The notes beneath the pieces were generated by a model. The model saw nothing but the letters and a program-made list of their open reading frames with translations. It searched no databases and was not told the DNA's origin. 64,000 nucleotides of DNA from Clostridiales bacterium mt11 (GTDB lineage Bacteria > Bacillota > Clostridia > Tissierellales > Tepidimicrobiaceae). Of this stretch, positions 7,975 to 18,118 are shown in pieces (position 1 is the first letter of the stretch; each line of letters opens with the position of its first letter). The stretch spans positions 628,213 through 692,212 of the forward strand of contig LN874948.1 of the NCBI GenBank assembly GCA_001282665.1, in the 5' to 3' direction. The position numbers and the translations under genes were made by a program.

Positions 7975-9220
7975 TTAAAGCACCCCTTAAATTCCTTATT
8001 TTAGGAATCTTAATCGTAACAATTGTGCCCTTATTTACTTTACTGTCTATGCTTATACCATATTCTTCTCCAAAGTAGCCTTTGAGAATATTATCTACAT
8101 TTTTTATTCCTATACACGTAGATTTACCTTCAAAACATTCCTGAGATGAATTATTTAGTATCATATCTAGTTTATCTTCAGGAATTCCTATACCATTATC
8201 TATTATGCTTATAATTACGTCTTTTCCCGCAGATTCACCTGTAATATTTACAATTCCTCCATCTTCCTTACATTCCAATCCATGATTAATAGAATTTTCA
8301 ACAAAGGGTTGTAATGTCATAAAAGGAATCTTTAAGTCTAAGAGTTCTTCTTGTATATCAATATTATATTCTAACCTATCGCCAAATCTAGTTTTCTGTA
8401 TACTTAAATATTTTTCAATATATTTTATACTAGTTTCTAAAGTTACAATCTGGTTTGATTTTTTAAGGGTATATCTTAGTATTTCAGAAAAGGAAATGGC
8501 TAATTCTTCTGTTTTAGTTGCTCCTTCCAACAAGGCTAAGCTCCCTATAGTATTTAAAACATTGAATAAAAAATGGGGATTTAATTGAGATTGTAAAGCC
8601 TTAATTTCTGCATTTTTTAAAGCCTTTTCTAACTCTGACTTAATCTTAGTTTCTCTTAACAATTCCATGTTTTTTTTATTTAACTCTTCTTGATAAACGT
8701 TGGCTAGTCCTTTTTCAACTATGTGATTTGCAACTATATGCATCATATTTGCAGCAGCATATATCTTCTTATATGATATAACCGGTGCGTTATTATACGC
8801 ATCAATGATTTGGGCATTATCATGCCATAGATTGCCAACTTTCTCCATACATTTTTTACTATCAAAGGACTCTTTATTTACCTTTACTTGCCCAGCCATT
8901 ATAGAGCCAAAATATTGCCCTTCTAAAACTATAGGAATGGCAAAATCAACTAATCCTCCGTGACATGTGTATATATATGGTTTGCCAATCCTTGCTGCCT
9001 CTAAACCTCCATGTGCATCAGAATGACAGCACTTTTCATTACATTCTGCATCTTTTCTAATAAGACTACAGTATTTAGAAAAATTACTAAATTTAGTTAT
9101 GGGATTGCCCATATAATCTACTGTAACAACAGCTAAACCTGTAGCTTCAGAATAATAATTTTGTATTTTCTGTAAAACATCAACATCTATAATCTCAGAA
9201 AGATGAAAAAATTTATTCAT
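7967..9220 (-). CDS. PocR-domain sensor histidine kinase (LytS/YesM type)
   Basis: A 417-residue soluble kinase. Residues about 1-165 are a PocR ligand-binding domain with the Cys/His pattern CSLIRKDAECNEKCCHSDAHG and the conserved CHGGLVDFAIPI and GQYFGSIMAGQV. PocR domains sense small diols such as 1,2-propanediol or related compounds. A coiled segment leads to a His_kinase domain with PHFLFNVLNTIGSLALLEG (phospho-His) and an ATPase domain with GLECKEDGG and DNGIGIP. No membrane segment is seen. The frame opens at 9232, but GGAGGT within it directs the ATG at 9220. It probably detects the compartment's substrate and phosphorylates the regulator overlapping its 3' end. Confidence 0.9.
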   Translation of the reverse strand: MNKFFHLSEIIDVDVLQKIQNYYSEATGLAVVTVDYMGNPITKFSNFSKYCSLIRKDAECNEKCCHSDAHGGLEAARIGKPYIYTCHGGLVDFAIPIVLEGQYFGSIMAGQVKVNKESFDSKKCMEKVGNLWHDNAQIIDAYNNAPVISYKKIYAAANMMHIVANHIVEKGLANVYQEELNKKNMELLRETKIKSELEKALKNAEIKALQSQLNPHFLFNVLNTIGSLALLEGATKTEELAISFSEILRYTLKKSNQIVTLETSIKYIEKYLSIQKTRFGDRLEYNIDIQEELLDLKIPFMTLQPFVENSINHGLECKEDGGIVNITGESAGKDVIISIIDNGIGIPEDKLDMILNNSSQECFEGKSTCIGIKNVDNILKGYFGEEYGISIDSKVNKGTIVTIKIPKIRNLRGALSV

Positions 9221-9524
9221 AATAACCTCCATTCTGCCACCACTAGGGGCATAAATAATGGTATGGGAAAACTCTATACCCTAAAAATCTTCTTTAAAGT
9301 ATAGAGTCATCTTTCTAACCGTTACTGAAAACTTATAAAAGTTTATGTTTCATTCCTCATTTACAGTATCCACTTTTAGAATAATTCTATTAATGTATTT
9401 TCAATACTTATAAGGTTTAAACTCCCTGCTAATGTATAGATACATAAGTAACACTTCTCCAATTTAAAGCATTGATAAAAATTGGCATAGTTTTTTACGA
9501 TTTATACTTTAACTTTAACAGCTT
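9221..9524. other. Non-coding gap between kinase and alcohol dehydrogenase
   Basis: About 300 bases with no credible reading frame. It should hold the promoter of the kinase-regulator pair. I see an imperfect repeat CCAATTTAAAG / AAAAATTGG near 9456-9484 that may end the dehydrogenase transcript, and GGTAT / ATACC arms around 9260-9282. No strong -35/-10 pair stands out. Confidence 0.4.
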
Positions 9525-10661
9525 TTAACCTTCATATGCTTTCTTAAATATCGTTGCTATATCATCTTTTGTAGGTTTCTTACGATTTCCCAATGTACAA
9601 ACATCTTCCATGGCTGTTTTGGACATATTTTCAATTTCATCAAGAAACTCTTTCTTATCAATATCCATTTCTTTTATACATACTGGTATACCAAGCTTTC
9701 TATTGAGAACCTTTATACTTTCTATCAATGAAAAAATTCCCTGTTCTATAGTAGTTGCAGGCAACCCAATAGATTTTGCTAAATCACTATACTTATACGC
9801 ACATATGCTGTCCAATGAATTATATTCTATAACATATGGTAAAAATATAGCAACTGCTCTACCATGAGATACTTTAAACCTTGCTCCAAAAGCATGTCCC
9901 ATACTATGATTTATACCAAGTGCAGAATTTGTAAAGGCTATTCCAGCCATACAAGATGCATTATGCATCTTTTGTCTAGCTATAGTATCATTTCCATCTC
10001 TATATGCTCTTAATAAATAACTAAACACTATCTTTAAAACTCCATTTGCTAAAGTATCAGTAAAATCTGATGATTCATTGGATACTAAAGCTTCTAAAGC
10101 ATGAGTAAATACATCCATCCCAGTATCCGCTGTAACTGAAGGAGGAACGCTTTTAGTAAAATCAGGATCCACGATTGCTAAATCAGGAAGCATAATATCT
10201 TCACTAAATGCCATCTTTACATGAGTATCGTTATCTGTAATTACAGAATATGATGTAACCTCAGAACCTGTACCACTTGTTGTAGGTATTGCTATAAAAT
10301 AAGGTTTTACAGCATGTTCCTTACTAGATTTATTCATCATGTTCATGTAAAACAATATTATGCCTTTTGCTGTGTCTATTGCAGAGCCTCCCCCTATAGC
10401 TATAATCGAATCAGGTTTTAACTTTAACATAGCCTCTACTCCATCTACAACCAAATCTGAAGATGGATTAGGTTTTACTTCAGAAAAGATTTCATACTTA
10501 GCTTTTTCTTCATCTAAAATATCTGTTACTTTTTTAGTTATACCAGATTCAACCATAAACTTATCTGTAATTATTAATGAATTTTTAATATTTATTTTGT
10601 GTAAATATTCTATAGACTCTTTTTCGTACACAATATTCGGCTTTAAACTAAATTTTTTCAT
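9525..10661 (-). CDS. pduQ: Iron-containing alcohol dehydrogenase, PduQ-like
   Basis: A 378-residue group III (iron-activated) alcohol dehydrogenase. It shows the NAD-binding IAIGGGSAIDTAKG, the signature PTTSGTGSEVTSYSVI, and iron-ligand region DTGMDVFTHALEALVS with later His residues in NSALGINHSMGHAFGARF and HGRA. This pattern and the length fit PduQ/EutG more than the long AdhE. It would reduce propionaldehyde to 1-propanol (or 3-hydroxypropionaldehyde to 1,3-propanediol), regenerating NAD+. The open frame starts at 10679, but GGAGGG within it favours the ATG at 10661 (spacing about 11). It lies upstream of the sensor pair, outside the main operon, on its own transcript. Confidence 0.88.
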   Translation of the reverse strand: MKKFSLKPNIVYEKESIEYLHKINIKNSLIITDKFMVESGITKKVTDILDEEKAKYEIFSEVKPNPSSDLVVDGVEAMLKLKPDSIIAIGGGSAIDTAKGIILFYMNMMNKSSKEHAVKPYFIAIPTTSGTGSEVTSYSVITDNDTHVKMAFSEDIMLPDLAIVDPDFTKSVPPSVTADTGMDVFTHALEALVSNESSDFTDTLANGVLKIVFSYLLRAYRDGNDTIARQKMHNASCMAGIAFTNSALGINHSMGHAFGARFKVSHGRAVAIFLPYVIEYNSLDSICAYKYSDLAKSIGLPATTIEQGIFSLIESIKVLNRKLGIPVCIKEMDIDKKEFLDEIENMSKTAMEDVCTLGNRKKPTKDDIATIFKKAYEG

Positions 10662-10854
10662 TAAACCATTTCCCTCCATTTTTAGAAGTACTCTGGCTTT
10701 TAAGACTTGTTTGTTTTAAAATAGACAAAATATTTTATAATTCTACATAATTTATTATATTATACTTTTTATATTCTTACAACATAAACAAATTAATTCT
10801 TTTTATTTATAATTATTCGCAATGTGAGACTCCTATATAGTCCTTGGATAATAG

Positions 10855-10882
10855 AGGCATCAAGATTTTTATCTCAATGCCT
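10855..10882 (-). terminator. Hairpin after the BceB-like gene
   Basis: The inverted repeat AGGCATcaAGAT / ATCTcaATGCCT with a TTTT loop lies 19 bases past the permease stop. The T-run after it is weak, so termination strength is uncertain. Confidence 0.55.
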
Positions 10883-10900
10883 TTATAATTTCAATTCATC

Positions 10901-12940
10901 TCAATTCAGAGTGGAATAAAGACCTCTTTTAAATCCAACATAAGTTATTACAAAATATAAGAAATATATCCCACCAAATAGAAGTACCGAGCTACCTATA
11001 TAATTAAAGGTACTAGAATGAATTCCAGTGTAGAATATGAAAATATTACTAATATATATTCCCACTATTCCACTCAATAGTACTCCTAATACAAAGGGAA
11101 CTAAATAATAGATACCTATTTGTTTAAATACTATCCTATGGATTTCCTGTTGATTCAATCCAAGTCTTGACAATATATCGTATCTAAACTTATATTTGGA
11201 AGAATCGCTAAGCTGCTGAACAGCTAATACTGTAAAGGCTATACATAGAAAAGTCAACGACATATAAAACAATACATAAGATAAGGTGAATAAAATAAAC
11301 TTAACCACCCCAATGAGATTATCCCTAACAGCAATCCTTGAATACACACTTATAATTTGATCAGTTCCATAGTACCAGCTATATAATCCATCATTTTTAG
11401 CTTCCTCTAGTTTTTCTAGCTTATCTTGTAAATCCTGTGGTGTCTTTTCATTAAACTCAGCTGCTGCAATGGAATAATATGGCTTCATTGTCAAAGCTAT
11501 ATCATCTGGGACTATGATAATATAGTCACTTCCATTATGACCGCTTTGAGAAAATGGAATGGTCTCTATTCCAGCAAACTTCATCTTGTTCCCGTTTATC
11601 TCAACTTTATTATTGTTTCCAAAACCTTTCAAGTAGACTTCTATTTTATCTTTGCACTGAATCATGTATTCATCATCTTTAAGAACCACTTCTCCTTGGT
11701 TAAGCATATTTCTAAGCTTATTGTAGTCACTCAACTTCATGTAGGTATCATAATCAAAATAGCTTTGATAACCTTCAGCATTATTTTGAGACTTTTTATG
11801 ATTAGGATGCTTCTTAAAGTAAGGATAGTTTCTATACATATATTGAGATACTTCATCGGAACCATTTTGGTATATACTATATTTATAAATTTCTTTTACC
11901 TTTACATTTTTCTTTATAGTAGATAAATAGGGTTCAAAATTACTGTCTGTAGATTTATCATACATGATAAAATCGAATGGCAACTGAGATTCCAGCATTT
12001 TATCCTGATAGTCATTGAGCATAAATGCATAGGATGAATTTAATAAAACCACAATCATCAAAACTGTAATGGTACCAAAGGTAATCTGCATAGTAGTTAT
12101 CTTAGATGTAAATTGCCTCGATAAAAATAAGTTTGACCCATGAAATAGTTTTTTTCCTCTGCTATCAATATAACTCGATAAAAAACCAGTTACCCCAATA
12201 TAGAAAAAGTAAGTAGCAACAATTAATCCTGAAACGCTCAATACTACCCCCATCAAGCTCCACTCAAGATTAAACATCATGATGAAAAAAACAGCAAAAT
12301 AGCCAATGGAAAGTATGAATAGGATAATCGATATTACCTTGTGCTTCTTTACTCCTGGTACTTCATTTTGTTGATCCATATCTAGTAGTTTACGTATTGT
12401 CATCTTTTTTAACTGCCTACTATTTTTCATCAGAGCCAATAGATAAACCAATAGGTATATACCAAATGAAAGAACCAATGATGCCCAATTAATTGAAATC
12501 TTCGTATTCCAAGGTAGATGCATCATGGAAAAAAAGATGGTCTTTAAAATTACTTGAAGCACCACACCAAATCCTATTCCTATGATAAAAGCTATAATTC
12601 CCAAGATGCTACTCTCCCTTACATAAAGGCGGGAAATCTTTTTGTTAGGTACTCCTACTAACTGATATATAGCAAATTCACGGCTTCTCTTTTTCATCAT
12701 AAACTTCATCATATAATTGACAAGCCAAGCTGCAATAAGGATTACAAAAAAGTCCGCTATCCCAATTAAAACCGGCAGTGCCACATAATCTTCACTAAAC
12801 ATAGTTTCTCTTATATCTAAATCAAAAATTAAAGAGTTATATGCAAATATTAAGGCACTAATCATTACCATAGTCATAATAAAAACAGCATAGTCTTTAA
12901 GCGACCTTTTGGCATTCCGAAGAGACAATTTACCTAACAT
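10901..12940 (-). CDS. BceB-type ABC permease, peptide-antibiotic sensing/resistance
   Basis: A 679-residue FtsX-like permease with the BceB layout: several membrane helices in the N-terminal half (LSLRNAKRSLKDYAVFIMTM at the start), a large extracellular domain at about residues 315-530, and further helices near the C-terminus (RLGLNQQEIHRIVFKQIGIYY). BceB proteins release antimicrobial peptides from lipid II-cycle targets and tell the partner kinase about flux; which peptide is meant here cannot be read. GTG at 12949 opens the frame, but AGGTG just before the ATG at 12940 favours that start. It overlaps the ATPase gene by 11 bases. Confidence 0.9.
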   Translation of the reverse strand: MLGKLSLRNAKRSLKDYAVFIMTMVMISALIFAYNSLIFDLDIRETMFSEDYVALPVLIGIADFFVILIAAWLVNYMMKFMMKKRSREFAIYQLVGVPNKKISRLYVRESSILGIIAFIIGIGFGVVLQVILKTIFFSMMHLPWNTKISINWASLVLSFGIYLLVYLLALMKNSRQLKKMTIRKLLDMDQQNEVPGVKKHKVISIILFILSIGYFAVFFIMMFNLEWSLMGVVLSVSGLIVATYFFYIGVTGFLSSYIDSRGKKLFHGSNLFLSRQFTSKITTMQITFGTITVLMIVVLLNSSYAFMLNDYQDKMLESQLPFDFIMYDKSTDSNFEPYLSTIKKNVKVKEIYKYSIYQNGSDEVSQYMYRNYPYFKKHPNHKKSQNNAEGYQSYFDYDTYMKLSDYNKLRNMLNQGEVVLKDDEYMIQCKDKIEVYLKGFGNNNKVEINGNKMKFAGIETIPFSQSGHNGSDYIIIVPDDIALTMKPYYSIAAAEFNEKTPQDLQDKLEKLEEAKNDGLYSWYYGTDQIISVYSRIAVRDNLIGVVKFILFTLSYVLFYMSLTFLCIAFTVLAVQQLSDSSKYKFRYDILSRLGLNQQEIHRIVFKQIGIYYLVPFVLGVLLSGIVGIYISNIFIFYTGIHSSTFNYIGSSVLLFGGIYFLYFVITYVGFKRGLYSTLN

Positions 12941-13700
12941 TTTTGTCACCTACTTCTGACATGGAAAGCACGTTGTATATTTCATTTAAGAATACTCTCC
13001 TATCCTTATTACCTCGATAGAGCTGATGAAATATCTTTCCATCTTTTAAGAACAATATTCTCTTGGTATAGCTTGCAGAAAAAGCATCGTGGGTTACCAT
13101 AAGAATTGTGGCATTTAATTCATCATTCATCTGGGTTAAAGTTTCCATAAGCATTTGAGATGAGTGGGAATCCAATGCACCAGTAGGCTCATCTGCTAAA
13201 ATCAAACTTGGATTATTGGCCATAGCTCTTGCACAGGCACATCTCTGTTTTTGTCCGCCTGATACCTCATAAGGATATTTGTTTCTCACATTATAGATTC
13301 CAAGCATCTTCTCCAAGGATACAGTCCTTTTAATGGCTTCCCTTTTCTTAGTTTCATTCATTATCAAAGCTATAAGGATATTCTCTTCAATGGTAAGTGT
13401 ATCCAAAAGATTATAATTTTGAAAGACAAATCCCAAATTTTTCTTCCTAAATTCTGCTAAATCTTTATTCTTCATCACCGTAATATCTTGATTCTTAAAC
13501 CAAATATGCCCTGCTGAAGTGGAATCAATTGTTGATATTAAATTTAATAGGGTAGTCTTACCAGAACCTGATGGTCCCATAATGGCCATAAACTCTCCTC
13601 GTTCAACTTCGAAGCTTACTCTATCTATTGCTTTTGTTAAATTTCCTTTTCTACCATAATATTTTTCAATATCTGAAATTCGTATCCAGCCTTCCTTCAT
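12930..13700 (-). CDS. BceA-type ABC transporter ATPase
   Basis: A 256-residue nucleotide-binding subunit with Walker A GPSGSGKTTL, Q-loop FVFQNYNLLDTL, signature SGGQKQR, Walker B LILADEPTGALD and switch VTHD. The spacing and the phrase NYNLLDTLT are typical of the BceA/MacB-like group. The start is ATG at 13700, with AAAGGGTG upstream; an in-frame GTG at 13709 is less likely. It is translationally coupled to the permease. Neighbours are a BceS-type kinase and OmpR-type regulator, which together make a self-contained peptide-antibiotic detoxification module. Confidence 0.93.
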   Translation of the reverse strand: MKEGWIRISDIEKYYGRKGNLTKAIDRVSFEVERGEFMAIMGPSGSGKTTLLNLISTIDSTSAGHIWFKNQDITVMKNKDLAEFRKKNLGFVFQNYNLLDTLTIEENILIALIMNETKKREAIKRTVSLEKMLGIYNVRNKYPYEVSGGQKQRCACARAMANNPSLILADEPTGALDSHSSQMLMETLTQMNDELNATILMVTHDAFSASYTKRILFLKDGKIFHQLYRGNKDRRVFLNEIYNVLSMSEVGDKNVR

Positions 13701-13729
13701 AATAATCACCCTTTCCTTTTCTTAACCTT

Positions 13730-13787
13730 ATTATAGAAGACCGTAATACCTTCTTGTATGAGTTAAGCTTAACCGAATCTTAAGATT
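13730..13787 (-). promoter_or_regulatory. Likely BceR-controlled promoter of the first bceAB-like operon
   Basis: On the minus strand a TATAAT box lies at 13730-13735, with no good -35. Just upstream are two perfect 12-bp palindromes: GTTAAGCTTAAC (13762-13773) and AATCTTAAGATT (13776-13787), centred 14 bp apart. The second runs into the last codons of the kinase gene. A weak -35 with paired symmetric sites is what an activator-dependent promoter looks like. The neighbouring regulator is the obvious binder, but this is inferred. Confidence 0.6.
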
Positions 13788-14838
13788 TCGTAAGATTATC
13801 TCTATCTACCATATAAAAATCATCTTTTGGAAAGAATAATGTAAATATACTCCCCTTTCCCACTTCAGATTGAGCACTTATTGTAATTCCCATTTGATCA
13901 CACACCTTTTTATATAGATAGAGTCCAATTCCCGTTGCATTATTATGATTTCTCCCTGCATCGCCAGTAAACCCTTTGTCAAAAATTCTTGGAAGATTAT
14001 CTTTGGAAATTCCAATACCATTATCTGAAATTAAAAGTTTTATGCCATTTAAATTTGGGATAGCTCCTATTTTAATATGTCCTAGCTCTTCCTTGTTTTG
14101 GTACTGAGTTGCATTTATTAAGATTTGACTAAGGATAAAAAGCAGCCATTTAGAGTCAGAATATACCCATGTATCTTCAATATCTATATCAACTGAAATA
14201 TTTCTTTCAATAAAATAATCCTTATTATATCTAACTGCATTGTAAACGGTCTTCTTTAAATCCACCTTTTTAATCAAATAGTCCTGATAGACTTGGTCCG
14301 ATCGAGCAAAGTATAAAACCTCTTCCACATCTTTTTCAATGTTTTTCAGCTGTTTCTTTACCTTTCGTTTAAGCTTACCTTCCATGCCGTCACTAATGAG
14401 CTCCAATGAAGTTAAAGGAACCTTAGCTTCGTGTACCCAATTTACTATATAATCCGCTAACTCCTTCTTTTCATCTTCCCTCTGTCTCAATTCTTCGAGG
14501 AAAAGTTTATTAAGCCTTCTTATTAAAAAAAAGTAAAAACGATCATCATATCTCGGGGACTTCTCCATTACATCAGCTAGAAGCAAAGGCTCTTTCAATT
14601 CCTTCAACTGTTCCTCTATTCGTCGAAAAAATCGACTTCTTCTATGATAATCCATCAATAAGTAGACAAAGATGAAAGAGCCCCAAATCCCATCTATTAA
14701 TAAAATGCCGCTGGTATGAATACCTAAAATCTTAAGATAAAAGGATGATAGGAGTAATCCAATTAGATTAATACATATCAATATTAGCTTGTCCTCCACA
14801 TAATCAAACCATTTCACCTTAATGTCCCCCTTATCCAC
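13780..14838 (-). CDS. BceS-type intramembrane-sensing histidine kinase
   Basis: A 352-residue kinase with two N-terminal membrane helices (about residues 13-60) and almost no extracellular loop, the hallmark of BceS-like kinases that sense through their ABC transporter. The phospho-acceptor region is ADYIVNWVHEAKVPLTSLEL (His in VHEAK), followed by ATPase boxes NATQYQ, DNGIGISKDNLPRIFDKGF and GIGLYLYKK. The GTG at 14838 overlaps the regulator stop by 8 bases; a second GTG at 14817 with AAGGGGG upstream is an equally good start. It would phosphorylate the overlapping regulator when the BceAB pump is engaged by a peptide. Confidence 0.9.
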   Translation of the reverse strand: MDKGDIKVKWFDYVEDKLILICINLIGLLLSSFYLKILGIHTSGILLIDGIWGSFIFVYLLMDYHRRSRFFRRIEEQLKELKEPLLLADVMEKSPRYDDRFYFFLIRRLNKLFLEELRQREDEKKELADYIVNWVHEAKVPLTSLELISDGMEGKLKRKVKKQLKNIEKDVEEVLYFARSDQVYQDYLIKKVDLKKTVYNAVRYNKDYFIERNISVDIDIEDTWVYSDSKWLLFILSQILINATQYQNKEELGHIKIGAIPNLNGIKLLISDNGIGISKDNLPRIFDKGFTGDAGRNHNNATGIGLYLYKKVCDQMGITISAQSEVGKGSIFTLFFPKDDFYMVDRDNLTKS

Positions 14839-15499
14839 AACGATACCCTAGATTTCTCTTCGTTTGAATGATTTCAGGCGCATGGATTTCCTTAAGTTTT
14901 TTTCTGATCCTAGAAACATGAACGCTTAAAGTATTATCATCTATAAAAACCGAATTATCCCATAAAAAGTCCATTAAATCATCACGTGAAACATACTCTC
15001 CTTGATTCAGAAATAGATAATGGAGAATCTTAATCTCATTATGTGTAAGATCCATACTATTATCTTTGTATTCTATGGTAGCGGACAATATATTTAACTT
15101 CACTCCATCACAATATAGTATACTAGAATCCTCCTTTGATGAAGAGGCCCTCTTTAAAACTGCTTTTATTCTAGCTAAAAGAATTGGTGCTTCGTAAGGC
15201 TTTGAAATAAAATCGTCTCCTCCCATGGTCATACACTTAAGCTCGTTCATGGAACTATTCTGTCCCGTTATAAAGATAATAGGAACTTGAGACTTTTTTC
15301 GTATTTCCTTACAAACCTGAAGACCATCTGTACCCGGAAGTCCGAGGTCAAGTAAGATGAGATCTGGACTTTCTCCCTTAATCTCTTGGAGAACGGAATC
15401 AAATTTCCTCACTATGAAGACTTCATAGAGCTCATTTTTTAAGATTATTTCTAACTCCTCACATATAGACATGTCATCCTCAACAATTGCTATTTTCAC
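14831..15499 (-). CDS. BceR-type OmpR-family response regulator
   Basis: A 222-residue regulator: receiver domain (residues 1-115; IVEDD near the start, Asp in LILLDLGLPGTDG, KPYEAPILLARI) and a winged-helix output domain (LTHNEIKILHYLF, DNTLSVHVSRIRKKL, TKRNLGYRCG). Start is GTG at 15499 with GGAGGA eight bases upstream. It is the first gene of a four-gene module (regulator, kinase, ATPase, permease) and probably activates the bceAB promoter at 13.73-13.79 kb. Confidence 0.92.
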   Translation of the reverse strand: MKIAIVEDDMSICEELEIILKNELYEVFIVRKFDSVLQEIKGESPDLILLDLGLPGTDGLQVCKEIRKKSQVPIIFITGQNSSMNELKCMTMGGDDFISKPYEAPILLARIKAVLKRASSSKEDSSILYCDGVKLNILSATIEYKDNSMDLTHNEIKILHYLFLNQGEYVSRDDLMDFLWDNSVFIDDNTLSVHVSRIRKKLKEIHAPEIIQTKRNLGYRCG

Positions 15500-15502
15500 C
15501 TT

Positions 15503-15580
15503 AATTCCTCCATTTGTCTAACGCCCAAATATTTACCTCTACCAAGATTATAACATAAGATTATTATAACTTTTATATAA
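15503..15580 (-). promoter_or_regulatory. Promoter/leader copy A of a repeated TCS promoter
   Basis: The 22-bp core at 15544-15565 (AAGATTATAACATAAGATTATT) contains two AAGATTAT direct repeats with a 13-bp period. On the minus strand it gives an extended -10, TGTTATAAT, about 45 bases before the GTG of the regulator gene. The same core with one change occurs at 28919-28940 and 32816-32837. The leader out to the ribosome binding site is also shared with the copy at 28.87-28.95 kb. Confidence 0.65.
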
Positions 15581-15621
15581 TGAATTATCTTCTTCGTGAG
15601 ACCTGTCTTTTTAAATAAAAA

Positions 15622-15645
15622 AGAGACAGAAAAAACTCTGTCCCT
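15622..15645 (-). terminator. Terminator after the broken ABC permease
   Basis: AGAGACAG / CTGTCCCT arms around an A/T loop, with T-runs on both sides (AAAAAAGAGACAG on the plus strand). It probably ends the 18.7-15.7 kb operon. A near-identical copy, including about 30 flanking bases, lies at 28456-28480. Confidence 0.7.
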
Positions 15646-15701
15646 ATAACTTATAATGATGCATTAAAATTTAAAAAGCGCAACTCTCACAACAATATAG
15701 T

Positions 15702-18118
15702 TCAATTGTTATTCACTGTTTTTAAATTATATTTATACAAAATTGCAGAAAATATCAAACTTACCAATAGGATTATCAAATCTAAAATTAAAAATGTTCG
15801 AAGTGCTCCTATATAAAATTTACTAATATTCTGAACAAGGATGAAAATAAACTCAAATATACTTATAAATACAATTGAGATTAAACTATAAATAATATTT
15901 TCAAGTAATATAGAATTTCGGATTTCTTCCCTATCCATTCCTATAATTCTGAGCATATCAAGCTCTCCTGCACGATTGACAAGATTATTACTGATAGTAT
16001 TAAAGAATGTAACCAAAGCAATAAATACCAAAAAACCACTGATAATCAATTGAATTGTACTCTCTTTTTCTATCTCACTCTTAATTTCAGCTACTTTGTC
16101 TTCAAAACTTTCTACATAAGCTTTTTCATTTATCTCCTGTATTTCTTCTATATTCTTTTTTATAGACACATCATTAGGGTCTTCAAGTGAAATATCAATC
16201 CTATTATATCCTTCTACGCCATTTAAAAGGCACATACCCCATATCGAATTATACACTCAGAATCACCTACAAATTCATTGTTTAAATCAATATCTTTAAC
16301 AATATCTAAAATTTGGAACTCAAAAGTTTCTTCATCTCTACTTAAATTGTCATGATCAGCTAATTTTACACTATCACCAATCTTTAAATTGAAAGCCCCT
16401 GCTATATCTTTCTTAATTATAATAGGATGTTCTACCTCTATGGTTTTGTCAGTGAAACGTTCCATATTATCCACGCCATAACTTAAAAAAGCAAGTAGTA
16501 AATATTCTTCTCCTTTTACAACCTCCTTATTACCTTTTAATCTTTCGTCTGCTGACAATTCCTTTATAAGATCATTATCTTCATTTATAGAACTAAATTC
16601 AAATAATGCCCATTCATGCCATATTCTCATAGTTTGAATACTTTTTATACCTTCTATATTTTTTATCTTTTCAGCCGTTTGATTTTCAATGAATGCAGCA
16701 TGTTTGTTATCATCTGTGATATCGGAGCTAAAGTTTCTAGTCTGAATTTTTAAATCCTCAGGCACATACATTCGACACCAGCTATAATCTCCTTTCTCTC
16801 CAAAACGATAAGTATAAAAAATATAAGCTACTGAACTGAAACCTAAAGTTATAAGTAGTACTGTAATTACCGTCTTTTTCTTATTTCTAATTAAATTTCT
16901 AAATGTATATCCTCTCATTCCCATAAAACTTGAATTTCTTCGTCTTTTCTTTATCTTGATTTCATCATCTTCATAGATAATTCTATCACCTATACTTGCA
17001 GGATCATAATTGAGTATCCTTCTCATAGGCATATATACACTTGTTACAACAACCAAGAAATTTAACAATATAGATTTTACTAGCTCAATTCCATTGTAAT
17101 ATTCTATTGAACTATCAAATAATATTCCCGTTTTCCTCAAAATTGCTATAGAAATTTTAGCAAGAATTAATCCTATAGGAATTGACAAAATAAAATATCC
17201 TAAAATTTGAAACAAAAGTATCAAAACAACTTGCATTTTTGAAAATCCTAAAGATAAATAAGTACCGACATCATTCACCATAGTAATAAAATAACTATAT
17301 ATTAAGTTATAAATTGCAAGTGCAAAAATCAAGAATATACATATATTTATTATTCTCTTAAAATTCATAAGTTTTCCATTCTCTTCAATCATATATGCCA
17401 ATTCATCATTTACTGCTATTTTAGTTTTTATATCATAACTATATGCAAGTTTAGTAGTTTCTTCACGTATATTTCCCTTATTGTTAAATTTTATTGCAGT
17501 CGTAGTTATCCCAAGTTTTTTAGGCATAGAATTTTTATATTCTTCACTAACTAAAATAAAATTCATATCATAAAAAGAACCCCAGTCCTCACATATTCCC
17601 ACAATTTCGAATTTATCATTTTTTTCATATAGAAATTTTCCATTATTAGAATCCCAATTTTCAAAACTAATCTCGAATTTATCTCCTAAAGTTTTCCCAA
17701 GTCTTTTGCTGTATGCCTTATTTATTACAACCTCATTCTTTTCTTTGACATTCCTTCCCTCTATCAATTTGCCCAAACTACTGTCCATAGATATGTAATT
17801 TTTATCTCTATATAATATTATTCCATCTTTATTTGCAAATGAAAAATCTCCTAACACATATTCATTTCCTATACTCTCTATGTCCATGTCCTGCTTAATT
17901 TTGTTAGCATTTTCTTCACTTAAATACTTGATATCGCAATGGAAAGATCCTTTGTCTTTATAAACCTCTTGCAACTTGTACTCCCCAATATAGTTAACAA
18001 TAAAATTTGATAGCAAAAAAGCAAATAGGGAAAACCCAAGGATCATAATATATGTAATAGTTTTCTTTGAGTTCATTTTAAAATAGGATTTTGTAAGCTT
18101 AAACAATTTTACAATCAT
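15702..18118 (-). pseudogene. FtsX-family ABC permease split by a frameshift
   Basis: Two frames together make one permease of about 800 residues. Frame one (16223-18118, 631 residues) has an N-terminal membrane helix, an extracellular MacB-like domain, three helices, then RGYTFRNLIRNKKKTVITVLL and a second extracellular part ending FVGDSECIIRYGVCAF. Frame two (15702-16256) starts near YNSIWGMCLLNGVEGYNRID and carries the last three membrane helices with the FtsX motif GELDMLRIIGMDREEIRNS. The two overlap by about 34 bases around 16223-16256, so a single-base loss near 16245 explains the break. The start at 18118 has GGAGGA inside the ATPase gene. A sequencing error is possible, but the ATPase partner is also broken. 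Confidence 0.85.

Noticed and set aside
15702..16256. A separate small FtsX-like permease gene
   Set aside because: It has no start signal of its own and continues the upstream permease after a one-base shift, so it is the end of a broken gene.
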